The notes beneath the pieces are model-generated. The model ran no database searches and was not told the DNA's origin. It worked only from the letters and a program-made list of their open reading frames with translations. Made by a program: the position numbers and the translations under genes. From assembly GCF_014196505.1 (NCBI RefSeq), contig NZ_JACIDW010000002.1:248001-312000 (forward strand): 64,000 bases of DNA, written 5' to 3'. Each line of letters opens with the position of its first letter. Positions within the stretch are counted from its first letter, which is position 1. Shown piece after piece: positions 56,142 to 64,000 of the stretch. This DNA is from Rhizobium metallidurans (lineage in GTDB: Bacteria; Pseudomonadota; Alphaproteobacteria; Rhizobiales; Rhizobiaceae).

Positions 56142-57014
56142 GTGACCGTTGCGTCGAAGACAGTTTCAGACGTAATCCACTCGCATTTCGGCGTGCTCAC
56201 GCGCGCCGAGAAGCAGCTGGCCGAAAGTCTGTTGGACAACTACCCGGTCTCCGGACTGGGAAGCATCACCACGATTGCCGAGAACGCCGGCGTGTCGACG
56301 CCGACGGTCGTGCGCATGGTGCAGAAGCTCGGTTTCAAGGGCTATCCCGATTTCCAGGCGCATCTGCATCAGGAAGTCGAGGCAACGATCTCCAATCCGA
56401 TCGCCAAGCACGATCGCTGGGCATCGAACGCGCCCGGAACCCATATTCTCAACCGCTTCGCCGATGCCATCATCGACAATCTGCGCCAGACGCTGACCGG
56501 CCTCGACACCGCGACCTTCGACAGCGTCGCGACCCTTCTGTCGGACCGCAAGCGCAATCTCTATTTCGTCGGCGGCCGCATCACCGGCGCGCTCGCCGAA
56601 TATTTCTTCACGCACATGCAGGTCATTCGCCCCAATACGGCGCTTCTGTCGGCCAATTCGAGCAGCTGGCCGCAATATGTGCTGAACATGAACCCCGGCG
56701 ACCTGCTGATCATATTCGACATCCGGCGCTACGAGCAGGAGCTCGTCAGCCTCGCCACCGCCGCCAGAAACAGCGGCGCCGAGATCATCATCTTCACCGA
56801 CCAGTGGGCCTCCCCCGCGACCAAGCTGGCACGCCATACGTTTCGCGTGCAGATCGAGGCGCCGTCGGCATGGGACAGCTCAGTGGTTACTCTTTTCATC
56901 GTCGAGGCTCTGATCGAGGCCGTTCAGAATTCGACATGGGACGAGACGAAGGAGCGCATGAAAACACTGGAGGGCCTGTTCGAGCAGACCCGGCTCTTCC
57001 GCAAGCTCGGTTAG
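56142..57014 (+). CDS. RpiR/MurR-family transcriptional regulator
   Basis: A 290-aa regulator. An N-terminal HTH_6 domain (about 1-75; ITTIAENAGVSTPTVVRMVQKLGFKGYPDF in blocks) is joined to a SIS sugar-phosphate domain (about 125-260; RNLYFVGGRITGALAEYF and DLLIIFDIRRYEQEL). The SIS serine/glycine loop is altered to GGRITG, so the ligand may not be a normal sugar phosphate. I chose the GTG at 56142, with GGGGAG upstream; a GTG at 56100 is also possible. The ABC importer genes follow after 178 bp, so it probably controls them. Confidence 0.85.
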   Translation: MTVASKTVSDVIHSHFGVLTRAEKQLAESLLDNYPVSGLGSITTIAENAGVSTPTVVRMVQKLGFKGYPDFQAHLHQEVEATISNPIAKHDRWASNAPGTHILNRFADAIIDNLRQTLTGLDTATFDSVATLLSDRKRNLYFVGGRITGALAEYFFTHMQVIRPNTALLSANSSSWPQYVLNMNPGDLLIIFDIRRYEQELVSLATAARNSGAEIIIFTDQWASPATKLARHTFRVQIEAPSAWDSSVVTLFIVEALIEAVQNSTWDETKERMKTLEGLFEQTRLFRKLG

Positions 57015-57112
57015 GAGGGACAATTACGACAGCGCGGATGAAACAGGTGGAAACAAGGACATGTCGCAATCGAAACATCCTTGCCAAACGCCCACGATAC
57101 AAAGAAAAAATA

Positions 57113-57130
57113 GCGTCATCCAACTGTCAC
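57113..57130 (+). promoter_or_regulatory. Candidate Pho box upstream of the ABC importer operon
   Basis: GCGTCAT-CCAA-CTGTCAC has two 7-bp half-sites (5/7 and 6/7 matches to CTGTCAT) with the correct 4-bp spacer. It differs from the candidate box upstream of btaA in only a few positions. It lies 62 bp upstream of the start codon of the binding-protein gene. This links the importer to phosphate limitation. Confidence 0.65.
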
Positions 57131-57192
57131 ACAAGCTTCACGTAACGTCAGTAACAGCATCGTCGGACACTGAAACCCGAAGGAGAACAACA

Positions 57193-58296
57193 GTGATCTC
57201 TAATCTTTCTCGACTGCTCTCGCTCTCTACAGCAATTGTTGTGGCTTCAACCGCAATTGCTGCCGCAGAGCCAAGCGCTGAACTCATCGCCGCCGCCAAG
57301 AAGGAAGGCACGCTGACCACCATCGCTCTTCCGAACGACTGGTGCGGCTATGGCAACCTCATCGCTGGTTTCAAGGCGAAGTACGGCATCGAAGTCAACG
57401 AACTGAACCCGGATGCCGGTTCTGGCGATGAAATCGAAGCCATCAAGGCCAACAAGGGCAACAAGGGCCCGCAGGCTCCCGACGTTATCGACGTCGGCCT
57501 CTCCTTCGGCCCGACCGCCAAGGCCGAAGGCCTGATCCAGCCTTACAAGGTTTCGACCTGGGATTCGATCCCCGACAGCGCCAAGGATCCGGAAGGCTAC
57601 TGGTATGGCGACTATTACGGCGTTCTCTCCTTCGTCGTGAACACCGACATCGTCAAGAACGTGCCGAAGGACTGGGCCGACCTGAAGAAGTCGGAATACG
57701 CCAACAGCGTTGCTCTCGCTGGTGACCCGCGCGCCTCCAACCAGGCCGTTCAGGCTGTTTACGCCGCCGGCATCGCGGCTGGTGAAAAGGACGCGACCAA
57801 GGCTGGCGAAGCCGGTCTCAACTTCTTCGGCGAACTCAACAAGGCAGGCAACCTCGTTCCTGTCATCGGCAAGTCCGCTTCGCTGGCACAGGGCTCGACC
57901 CCGATCGTCATCGCCTGGGACTACAACGGCCTGTCCTGGCGCGATACGCTGAAGGGCAACCCGCCGGTTGAAGTCGTCGTTCCGGCATCGGGCGTCAACG
58001 CCGGCGTTTACGTCCAGGCGATCTCCGCCTACGCTCCGCACCCGAACGCCGCCAAGCTCTGGATGGAATACCTCTATTCGGACGAAGGTCAGCTCGGCTG
58101 GCTGAAGGGCTATTGCCACCCGATCCGCTTCAACGATCTTGCCAAGAACAAGAAGATCCCGCAGGACCTTCTCGACAAGCTGCCGCCGGCGGCCGCCTAT
58201 GAAAAGGCTGTCTTCCCGACGCTCGAAGAGCAGGCTGCTGGCAAGACCGCCATCACCGGCAAGTGGGACAGCGTCGTCGGCGCCAACGTCCAGTAA
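57193..58296 (+). CDS. ABC transporter substrate-binding protein
   Basis: A 367-aa periplasmic binding protein of the family that includes iron(III), polyamine and 2-aminoethylphosphonate binders. GTG start at 57193 with AGGAGA 6 bp upstream; the signal peptide ends AIAAAEPS. IAAAKKEGTLTTIALPNDWCGYGNLIAGF (in blocks) starts the mature fold, and APDVIDVGLSFGP and PVEVVVPASGVNAGVY follow. Codon use here is biased to frequent codons, which suggests high expression. A hairpin follows the stop. The substrate is not readable, but the Pho box suggests an organophosphorus compound. Confidence 0.88.
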   Translation: MISNLSRLLSLSTAIVVASTAIAAAEPSAELIAAAKKEGTLTTIALPNDWCGYGNLIAGFKAKYGIEVNELNPDAGSGDEIEAIKANKGNKGPQAPDVIDVGLSFGPTAKAEGLIQPYKVSTWDSIPDSAKDPEGYWYGDYYGVLSFVVNTDIVKNVPKDWADLKKSEYANSVALAGDPRASNQAVQAVYAAGIAAGEKDATKAGEAGLNFFGELNKAGNLVPVIGKSASLAQGSTPIVIAWDYNGLSWRDTLKGNPPVEVVVPASGVNAGVYVQAISAYAPHPNAAKLWMEYLYSDEGQLGWLKGYCHPIRFNDLAKNKKIPQDLLDKLPPAAAYEKAVFPTLEEQAAGKTAITGKWDSVVGANVQ

Positions 58297-58311
58297 GACT
58301 GTTTGAATCTC

Positions 58312-58343
58312 GCCTCCCCGCCGTCACCGGCGGGGAGGCTTTT
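58312..58343 (+). terminator. Intercistronic hairpin/terminator after the binding-protein gene
   Basis: GCCTCCCCGCCG (58312-58323) and CGGCGGGGAGGC (58328-58339) form a perfect 12-bp stem with a 4-nt loop and TTTT after it. Inside the operon it should act as a partial terminator or mRNA stabiliser and give more binding protein than membrane components. Confidence 0.85.
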
Positions 58344-58375
58344 GCCCCTCCGACGCCGCAAGAAGAGCTTTTTCA

Positions 58376-59272
58376 ATGAGCACTGTTTCGACGACGCCCG
58401 CGGTGAGCACGGCCCCGCTGATCACCAAGGACCGCGTGATCGACTGGCTGGGCATCGCACCCTTCATTATTTTCGCGCTGCTTTTTCTCATTATTCCCAC
58501 GCTCTACCTTGTGGTCGGCGCCTTTCTGACGCCCGAGGGCAACTTCACGCTGAAGAATATCGGTGACCTCTTCACGCCGACGATCCTCAGCGCCTACTGG
58601 ATCAGTATCCGTGTCTCGGTGGCCTCCGCGCTCGGCGGCGCGCTGATCGGCTTCTTCCTGGCCTGGGCGGTGGTGCTCGGCGGCTTGCCGACATCGGTGC
58701 GCTCGACGCTTCTCACCTTCTCCGGCGTCGCCTCGAACTTCGCCGGCATCCCGCTCGCCTTCTCGTTCCTGGCGACCCTTGGCCGTACCGGCCTGGTGAC
58801 CGTCTTCCTGCGCGACTGGTTCGGCTTCAACCTCTACGGCACCGGCTTCAACCTGCTGTCCTTCTTCGGTCTGACCATCACCTACATGTATTTCCAGATC
58901 CCTCTGATGGTGCTGATCCTGACGCCGGCGCTCGACGGCATGAAGAAGGAATGGCGCGAGGCGGCCGAAATCCTCGGCGCCAGCAATTTCCAGTATTGGA
59001 CCAAGGTCGCCCTGCCGATCCTCTGGCCGAGCCTTCTCGGCACCACGCTGCTGCTCTTCGCCAACGCCTTCGGCGCGATCGCCACCGCCTATGCGCTGAC
59101 GGGCTCCTCGCTCAACATCGTTCCCATCCTGCTCTACGCGCAGATCCGCGGCGACGTTCTTCATAACGCCAACCTCGGCTATGCGATCGCGCTCGGCATG
59201 ATCGTCATCACCGGCGTGTCCAACGTCCTCTATCTCATGCTGCGCATGCGCGCTGAACGGTGGCAGAAATGA
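58376..59272 (+). CDS. ABC transporter permease 1
   Basis: A 298-aa inner-membrane subunit with about six helices. The cytoplasmic EAA loop, EWREAAEILGASNFQYWTKVALPIL, fits importer permeases (E-A-A---G). LFLIIPTLYLVVGAFLTPEGNF is the first helix region. It pairs with permease 2 and the ATPase. ATG start after the hairpin. It ends in an ATGA overlap with permease 2. Confidence 0.92.
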   Translation: MSTVSTTPAVSTAPLITKDRVIDWLGIAPFIIFALLFLIIPTLYLVVGAFLTPEGNFTLKNIGDLFTPTILSAYWISIRVSVASALGGALIGFFLAWAVVLGGLPTSVRSTLLTFSGVASNFAGIPLAFSFLATLGRTGLVTVFLRDWFGFNLYGTGFNLLSFFGLTITYMYFQIPLMVLILTPALDGMKKEWREAAEILGASNFQYWTKVALPILWPSLLGTTLLLFANAFGAIATAYALTGSSLNIVPILLYAQIRGDVLHNANLGYAIALGMIVITGVSNVLYLMLRMRAERWQK

Positions 59273-60057
59273 AGGCTCAAAAGCTCGGCGCCTGGATCGC
59301 CATCATCATCGGCGCGACCTATTTCATCGTGCCGCTCCTCGGAACCATCGAGTTCTCGCTGCGCATGCGCCGCGACGCCTACAGTTTCGACGCCTACCTG
59401 TCGGTCTTTTCCGACGAGCGCTTCCGCGCCACCTTCGGCTATTCGATGCTGATGGCGCTCCTGACCATCGTCTTCGGCATGCTCCTGATCGTGCCGACGG
59501 CCTATTGGGTGCGCCTGCGCATGCCGCAGATGCGCCAGGTGGTCGAGTTCATCACGCTGCTGCCGCTGGTCATCCCGGCCATCGTCATCGTCTTCGGCTA
59601 TCTGAGGATGTACAACTCCTCGTCCTTCCTGCCGATGACCGCGACGACGATGGGCACCAACATCCTGCTCGTCTTCTCCTACATCACGCTATCGCTTCCC
59701 TACATGTATCGCTCCGTCGATACCGCCATGCGCGCCATCGACGTCCGAACGCTGACCGAAGCCGCCCAGAGTCTGGGCGCCAGCTGGTGGACGATCATGT
59801 TCAAGTGCATCTTCCCGAACGTGATGAGCGGCGTTCTCTCGGGCGCCTTCATCACGCTTGCGATCGTCATGGGCGAATTCACCTTCGCGGCGCTGCTGAG
59901 CCGCCCGGCCTTCGGCCCCTACCTGCAGCTGGTCGGCGCCAACCGGGCCTACGAGCCCTCGGCGCTCGCCGTGATCGCCTTCTCCATCACCTGGCTCAGC
60001 ATGGGCCTGCTCAATCTCGTTTCGCGCTTCGGCAGATCCCGTCCGGCCAAGGCTTAA
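59269..60057 (+). CDS. ABC transporter permease 2
   Basis: A 262-aa inner-membrane subunit. The EAA loop is LTEAAQSLGASWWTIMFKCIFPNV, and IPAIVIVFGYLRMYN and GEFTFAALLSRPAFGPYLQLV are typical. I chose the ATG at 59269, which overlaps the stop of permease 1 as ATGA; a GTG three codons upstream is less likely. Together with permease 1 it forms the translocation channel. Confidence 0.92.
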   Translation: MKAQKLGAWIAIIIGATYFIVPLLGTIEFSLRMRRDAYSFDAYLSVFSDERFRATFGYSMLMALLTIVFGMLLIVPTAYWVRLRMPQMRQVVEFITLLPLVIPAIVIVFGYLRMYNSSSFLPMTATTMGTNILLVFSYITLSLPYMYRSVDTAMRAIDVRTLTEAAQSLGASWWTIMFKCIFPNVMSGVLSGAFITLAIVMGEFTFAALLSRPAFGPYLQLVGANRAYEPSALAVIAFSITWLSMGLLNLVSRFGRSRPAKA

Positions 60058-60068
60058 GGTATTTCGAC

Positions 60069-61130
60069 ATGTCTTTTCTCTCGCTGACCAACATTCAGAA
60101 ATCCTTCGGCCAGGTTCAGGTCGTCAAGAACTTCAACATGAACATCGAGAAGGGAGAATTCGTCTCCTTCCTCGGTCCGTCGGGCTGCGGCAAGACCACG
60201 GTTCTGCGCATGATCGCCGGCTTCGAGAACCCGACCGGCGGCAATCTCAGCATCGCCGGCAAGGACATCGCGCCGCTGAAGCCCAACCAGCGCAACATCG
60301 GCATGGTGTTCCAGGCCTACGCGCTCTTCCCGAACATGACGGTGCATGACAACGTCGCCTTCGGCCTGAAGATCGCCGGCAAGCCGAAGGCCGAGATCGA
60401 TGCCCGCGTCAAGGAAATGCTGGCGCTGATCCACCTCGGCCACCTCGCCGACCGCTACCCCTACCAGATGTCGGGCGGCCAGCAGCAGCGCGTGGCGCTC
60501 GCCCGCGCCCTCGCCGCCAAGCCGCAGGTGCTTTTGCTCGACGAGCCGCTGTCGGCGCTCGACGCCAAGATCCGCGTCTCGCTGCGCGAGGAAATCCGGC
60601 AGATCCAGCAAACGCTCGGCATCACCACCATCTTCGTCACCCACGACCAGGAAGAGGCGCTGTCGATCTCCGACCGCATCGTCGTCATGAACGGCGGCCG
60701 CGCCGACCAGATCGGCACCCCCTTCGAGATCTACAACACGCCGGCCACGCGCTTCGTCGCATCCTTCGTCGGCACGCTGAACATCATCGAGGCCAAGGTG
60801 GTCGATCCCGCCGCCAACCGCATCCAGATCGGCGACCAGGGCGTCACGCTGAAGCAGTCGGTCGCCACCTACAAGGCCGGCGACACCGTCTCGCTGGCGC
60901 TGCGCCCGGAAGCGGGTTCGCTCGCCGAGAGCACCCCGAGCGACACGAAGCTCACGGGCGAAGTCGTCTCCGCCCACTTCCTCGGCTCCGTCATCCGCAC
61001 CCGCATGAACGTCGGCGGCAATGTCATCTCCTTCGACATGTTCAACAGCCCCGGCGTCAGGCCGCCGGCCACCGGCGAGACGGTGACGCTGCGCTTCATG
61101 GCGGCCGATCTGCTGGTTATCAGGGACTGA
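60069..61130 (+). CDS. ABC transporter ATP-binding protein with TOBE domain
   Basis: A 353-aa ATPase of the PotA/FbpC type. Walker A is GPSGCGKTT, the Q-loop is MVFQAYALFPNMT, the signature is MSGGQQQRVALARAL, Walker B is LLLDEPLSALDAK and the switch histidine is in VTHDQEEALSI. A C-terminal TOBE domain (about 280-350) may bind substrate or a regulator. The ATG at 60069 is 11 bp after the permease 2 stop; the frame continues upstream through permease 2 but is not coding there. Last gene of the importer. Confidence 0.95.
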   Translation: MSFLSLTNIQKSFGQVQVVKNFNMNIEKGEFVSFLGPSGCGKTTVLRMIAGFENPTGGNLSIAGKDIAPLKPNQRNIGMVFQAYALFPNMTVHDNVAFGLKIAGKPKAEIDARVKEMLALIHLGHLADRYPYQMSGGQQQRVALARALAAKPQVLLLDEPLSALDAKIRVSLREEIRQIQQTLGITTIFVTHDQEEALSISDRIVVMNGGRADQIGTPFEIYNTPATRFVASFVGTLNIIEAKVVDPAANRIQIGDQGVTLKQSVATYKAGDTVSLALRPEAGSLAESTPSDTKLTGEVVSAHFLGSVIRTRMNVGGNVISFDMFNSPGVRPPATGETVTLRFMAADLLVIRD

Positions 61131-61172
61131 GATCGGCGGCGCTGCATGAATTCAGCGCCATTTCACCGTTTT

Positions 61173-61294
61173 CACCCTCATTCCTGTGCTCGTCACGGGA
61201 ATCCAGTCAGCCCAAGTCCTTGGACTGGAAAGACTCCTCCGCGTCGCAGACGCGACGCTGCTGGATCCCTGTGACGAGCACAGGGATGAGGGTG
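61173..61294. repeat. Palindromic intergenic repeat, copy 2 (RIME-like)
   Basis: A 122-bp element with 24-bp terminal inverted repeats (61173-61196 and 61271-61294, one G-T mismatch). Internal blocks are AATCCAG, CCCAAGTCCTTGG (61211-61223), the short palindrome CGTCGCAGACGCGACG and CTGGATCCC (61261). It shares its order and spacing with copy 1 at 33297-33429. It separates the ABC operon from the NIPSNAP gene and may end or stabilise the upstream mRNA. Confidence 0.85.
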
Positions 61295-61559
61295 TTTAGG
61301 TTTGCGCGAGTGCCCGATCTTGCCCGCTGAATTGTTCGCTTTGCCACACGCAACCGACTGGTCAGCGATCGTGTTCCCAAAACACCAGAAAACGCTTGAA
61401 ATCCCCACCCCATTGCGCGACGACGGCCAGACGAAGTCATCTCGACAACGTCAGCCCGCACCCTGTCGCCCAAACCAGCGGCTTGCCTTCGGCGCGGGAC
61501 GACAACACACCAAGCGGACAACGGCCGACGGGCGTTTCACCGGCTCCCCCAATGCGAGT
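61295..61559. other. Intergenic region before the NIPSNAP gene
   Basis: About 265 bp after the repeat with no gene that I trust. A frame is open in register with the NIPSNAP gene but lacks a start and any conserved content. No known operator was recognised; the NIPSNAP gene has no strong ribosome binding site. Confidence 0.35.
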
Positions 61560-61871
61560 ATGTCAATGATCACCTGCCATCTGCGTTATGTCATCGATCC
61601 CTACAAGGTCGCCGAATTCGAGGAATACGCCAGGCTCTGGATTCCGATCGTCAACCGCATGGGCGGCAACCACCACGGCTATTTCCTGCCCTCGGAAGGC
61701 GCCAATAATATCGCTGTCGCCTTGTTCTCCTTCCCGAGCCTTGCCGCCTACGAAGACTACCGCACCCGCATGGCCGTCGATCCCGAGTGCCAGGCAGCAT
61801 TCGATCTCGACAAGCGCAACCGCAGCATCATCAGCTATGAGCGCAGCTTCATGCGCCCCGTTCTCGGCTGA
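61560..61871 (+). CDS. NIPSNAP-family protein
   Basis: A 103-aa ferredoxin-like (dimeric alpha-beta barrel) protein. MITCHLRYVIDPYKVAEFEEY, GNHHGYFLPSEGANNIAVALF and FDLDKRNRSIISYERSF follow the NIPSNAP pattern. The molecular function of bacterial NIPSNAP proteins is poorly known; many adjoin catabolic enzymes. ATG at 61560, with an alternative ATG at 61566. The PP2C gene follows after 76 bp, so they may be co-transcribed. Confidence 0.82.
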   Translation: MSMITCHLRYVIDPYKVAEFEEYARLWIPIVNRMGGNHHGYFLPSEGANNIAVALFSFPSLAAYEDYRTRMAVDPECQAAFDLDKRNRSIISYERSFMRPVLG

Positions 61872-61947
61872 CCGAGACGTCACCACATCAGCGAAGGCCG
61901 ACCCGCTCGGCCTTGCATTGGCACCCATGACGAGGAACTGAAGAACG

Positions 61948-62817
61948 ATGCCGGCACCTCAGATCAAGATCCTCGACGCGCTCTCCGTACCGGGAAATCC
62001 GGCCAAGCCGAACGACGACCGCTTCAGCTATAACGAGGCCTGCGCCTTCGTGATCGATGGCGCGACGGGCCTTGGCGACCGCCAATACATGGACGCATCG
62101 GGCAGCGACGCCGCCTGGGTCGCGGCCCGCTTCGCGGACGGCTTCAGGCAACGGATCACGCGCCAGACGCCGGTTTCCGATGTCGCGCGCGCCGTGTCGC
62201 AGGAGGCCAGGGCAATGTTCCTCGGCAACAATCCCGATGTGCCGCGCTACGCCTGGCCGCTATCCGCCTTCTCGATGATCCACGCCACCGACGACCGCCT
62301 GACCTTCTACGGCCTCGGCGATTCCTGCGTCTTTCTCCTGCAGGAAGATGGATCGGCGCGCTTTCACATGGCCATTCCCGACGCCTATGTCAGGGAGCAG
62401 GCACACGCGCAAAGCCATATCGCCCGTACCGGCGGCATCACCAGGGATGGCGGCGCGCTCGGCAATGCGGAAACGCTGGCGGCCCTGCGCCGCCACCGCG
62501 AAAGCCAGAACACCGCGGGCGGCATCTGGACCTTGGGTCTCGTGCCGGAATCGGCGGACCATCTCGTGTCGGAAGAATTGAAGATAAAGGGCCGCGCCCA
62601 CGCCATCATCTGCAGCGACGGCCTCGCCGATCTGGTCGTGCTCTACGAAGCCTACGACGCCGCAAGTCTGGTACGCACGGCGCTCGACAAGGGCCTCGCC
62701 CCGATGATCGAGGAACTCCGCCGCTTCGAGCGCGAGACCGATCCCGAGGGCCTGCGCTATCCCCGCTTCAAGCAGAGCGACGACACGACCGCGATCCTGG
62801 TCGAACTCACAGCCTGA
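61948..62817 (+). CDS. PP2C-type protein serine/threonine phosphatase
   Basis: A 289-aa single-domain PP2C phosphatase. The metal-binding blocks are in order: NDDRFSYNEACAFVIDGATG (motifs 1-2; D23/D24 and D37), FYGLGDSCVFLLQEDG (GDS block), ICSDGLADLVV (SDG block) and SDDTTAILVEL (final DDxT). No receptor or membrane domain is attached. A partner kinase is not in the window. Its target may be a sensor, an importer or another metabolite; the family also includes small-molecule phosphatases. Its place after a Pho-box importer suggests it could act on a phosphorylated substrate, but this is speculation. Confidence 0.85.
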   Translation: MPAPQIKILDALSVPGNPAKPNDDRFSYNEACAFVIDGATGLGDRQYMDASGSDAAWVAARFADGFRQRITRQTPVSDVARAVSQEARAMFLGNNPDVPRYAWPLSAFSMIHATDDRLTFYGLGDSCVFLLQEDGSARFHMAIPDAYVREQAHAQSHIARTGGITRDGGALGNAETLAALRRHRESQNTAGGIWTLGLVPESADHLVSEELKIKGRAHAIICSDGLADLVVLYEAYDAASLVRTALDKGLAPMIEELRRFERETDPEGLRYPRFKQSDDTTAILVELTA

Positions 62818-62844
62818 CATCGGACCGACGAAACAGCGATTTCC

Positions 62845-62887
62845 GATTCAGGATCAGGCCCTTGGCGGGTGGTCCTGAATCATTTTC
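62845..62887 (+). terminator. Terminator downstream of the PP2C gene
   Basis: GATTCAGGA (62845-62853) and TCCTGAATC (62873-62881) form a 9-bp stem over a 19-nt loop with possible inner pairing, and are followed by ATTTTCT. It may serve both the PP2C gene and convergent metH. Confidence 0.6.
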
Positions 62888-62923
62888 TCCGGCAATTGAA
62901 TCAGTGCCTGAAGACGCGCCCGA

Positions 62924-64000
62924 TCAGGCCGCGTCTTCCACTTCATCGCGCGGCTTCGAGGGCACGTAGTTGAGCACCGGCCCGAGCCAGCGTTCGACCT
63001 CGGAGATCTCCATGCCCTTGCGGCCGGCATAATCCTCGACCTGATCCCGCTCCACCTTGGCAACGCCGAAGTAGTAGGCGTCGGGGTGGCCGATATAGAT
63101 GCCCGAGACGGACGAGCCCGGCCACATGGCGTAGCTCTCGGTGAGCTTCACGCCGGCGGCGTTCTCGGCATCGAGGAGCGCGAACAGCGTCTTCTTCTCG
63201 GTGTGATCGGGCTGCGCCGGATAGCCGGGCGCCGGGCGGATACCGGCATATTCCTCGGTGATCAGCTGCTCCTTGCTGAGCGCCTCGCCCTTGGCATAGC
63301 CCCAATACTCGCGACGCACCTCTTCGTGCATGCGCTCGGCGAAGGCTTCCGCGAAACGGTCGGCCAGCGCCTTGACGAGGATCGACGAGTAATCGTCGTT
63401 GGCGCGTTCGAAGCGCTCGGCTATCGCCACTTCCTCGATACCGGCGGTAACGACGAAGCCACCGACATAATCCTCAACGCCACTGTCGACCGGCGCCACG
63501 AAGTCCGACAGCGCCACGTTCGGCCGGCCGTCGCGCTTCGAAAGCTGCTGGCGCAGTGTGTAGAAGGTCGCGAGCTCTTCCTTCCGGCTGTCGTCCTTGT
63601 AGAGGCGGATATCGTCGCCGACGGTGCCGGCCGGCCAGAAGCCGATGACGGCGCGCGGCCGGAACCACTTCTCGTCGATGATCTTCTTCAGCATCGCCTG
63701 CGCATCCGCCCAGAGCGCCCGTGCCGCCTCGCCCTGCTTCTCATCCTCGAGAATGGCGGGATAGCGGCCCTTCAACTCCCAGGTCTGGAAGAACGGCGTC
63801 CAGTCGATATATTCGGCGAGCGTCGCCAGATCGTAATCCTCGAACACCTTGGTTCCGAGGAAGCTCGGCTTTGCGGGCGCGTGCGCCGACCAATCGACTT
63901 TCTGCGCGTTCTCGCGGGCACGCGCCAGCGGCAGGCGCACCTTCTCGGCCTCGCTGCGGGCGTGCGCTGCCGCGACCTTGGCGTATTCGGCGCGAATATC
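62924..64000 (-). CDS. metH: Cobalamin-dependent methionine synthase MetH, C-terminal part (partial)
   Basis: The frame is open from the right edge of the window to the stop at 62924-62926; about 358 residues are visible. This is the SAM-binding activation domain: TWELKGRYPAIL, RPRAVIGFWPAGTVGDDI, and GIRPAPGYPAQPDHTEK, which matches the RPAPGYPACP signature with glutamine at the cysteine position. GSSVSGIYIGHPDAYYFGVAKV is the typical end. MetH transfers a methyl group from 5-methyl-THF, the product of MetF, to homocysteine. The activation domain repairs oxidised cobalamin using SAM. The catalytic domains lie outside the window. Confidence 0.96.
   Translation of the reverse strand, partial: DIRAEYAKVAAAHARSEAEKVRLPLARARENAQKVDWSAHAPAKPSFLGTKVFEDYDLATLAEYIDWTPFFQTWELKGRYPAILEDEKQGEAARALWADAQAMLKKIIDEKWFRPRAVIGFWPAGTVGDDIRLYKDDSRKEELATFYTLRQQLSKRDGRPNVALSDFVAPVDSGVEDYVGGFVVTAGIEEVAIAERFERANDDYSSILVKALADRFAEAFAERMHEEVRREYWGYAKGEALSKEQLITEEYAGIRPAPGYPAQPDHTEKKTLFALLDAENAAGVKLTESYAMWPGSSVSGIYIGHPDAYYFGVAKVERDQVEDYAGRKGMEISEVERWLGPVLNYVPSKPRDEVEDAA

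Overview
This is GC-rich chromosomal DNA from an alphaproteobacterium, most likely a Rhizobiaceae member (Rhizobium/Shinella/Ensifer-like). The taxon is inferred from gene families and order: a division/cell-wall (dcw) cluster with alpha-type MurB and RsmH, an alpha-type RNase P RNA, a pyrophosphate-type phosphofructokinase, the betaine-lipid genes btaAB, an ArsR-methyltransferase (SahR-like) regulator beside metF, and palindromic intergenic repeats of a kind common in this family. No rRNA, tRNA, CRISPR array, insertion sequence or prophage was recognised.

Layout. 1-1.6 kb: the 3' end of an MFS transporter gene and a Tat-exported metallophosphoesterase. 1.6-15.5 kb (minus strand): mraZ-rsmH-ftsL-ftsI-murE-murF-mraY-murD-ftsW-murG-murC-murB, read from a promoter region that carries a four-unit MraZ box. 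ddl-ftsQ-ftsA-ftsZ, the usual downstream genes, are absent here. 16-19 kb: a 64-aa zinc-ribbon-like protein, rnpB, and two tandem sarcosine-oxidase-like flavoenzymes. 19-31 kb: several murein hydrolases (two SLT lytic transglycosylases, an amidase, a GH25 lysozyme, an MltB-type enzyme) mixed with a J-domain protein, PPi-phosphofructokinase, a LysE exporter, a serine hydrolase, and btaAB behind a candidate Pho box. A 25-aa membrane microprotein lies at 31.0 kb.

31-44.6 kb: sahR-metF with a perfect palindromic operator, ettA, a GT-C-like membrane protein, RNase T2, a probable operon (hydrolase, EamA transporter, class III CoA-transferase, ThDP enzyme), RidA, a DUF442 phosphatase-like protein and a DUF4432 epimerase-like protein. 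44.8-48.2 kb: an L,D-transpeptidase, a LuxR-type regulator and an orphan ParA/VirC1-like ATPase.

48.4-56 kb (minus strand): an amine/amino-acid catabolic run (N-formylglutamate amidohydrolase, APC permease, glutamine-synthetase-like ligase, aldehyde dehydrogenase, Fe-type alcohol dehydrogenase) with an XRE-PIN toxin-antitoxin-like pair inside it. 56-62.8 kb (plus strand): an RpiR regulator, a four-gene ABC importer, a NIPSNAP protein and a PP2C phosphatase. 62.9-64 kb: the 3' end of metH.

The best lead for new biology is that the ABC importer operon and btaA each carry a closely similar 18-bp Pho-box-like sequence. This suggests that the importer, which has no assigned substrate, belongs to the phosphate-starvation response and takes up an organophosphorus compound. 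Other leads are the two unannotated small proteins, the tandem flavoenzymes, the CoA-transferase/ThDP operon and the nested XRE-PIN module. No feature here could be tested by database search; all names rest on reading motifs, lengths and context.
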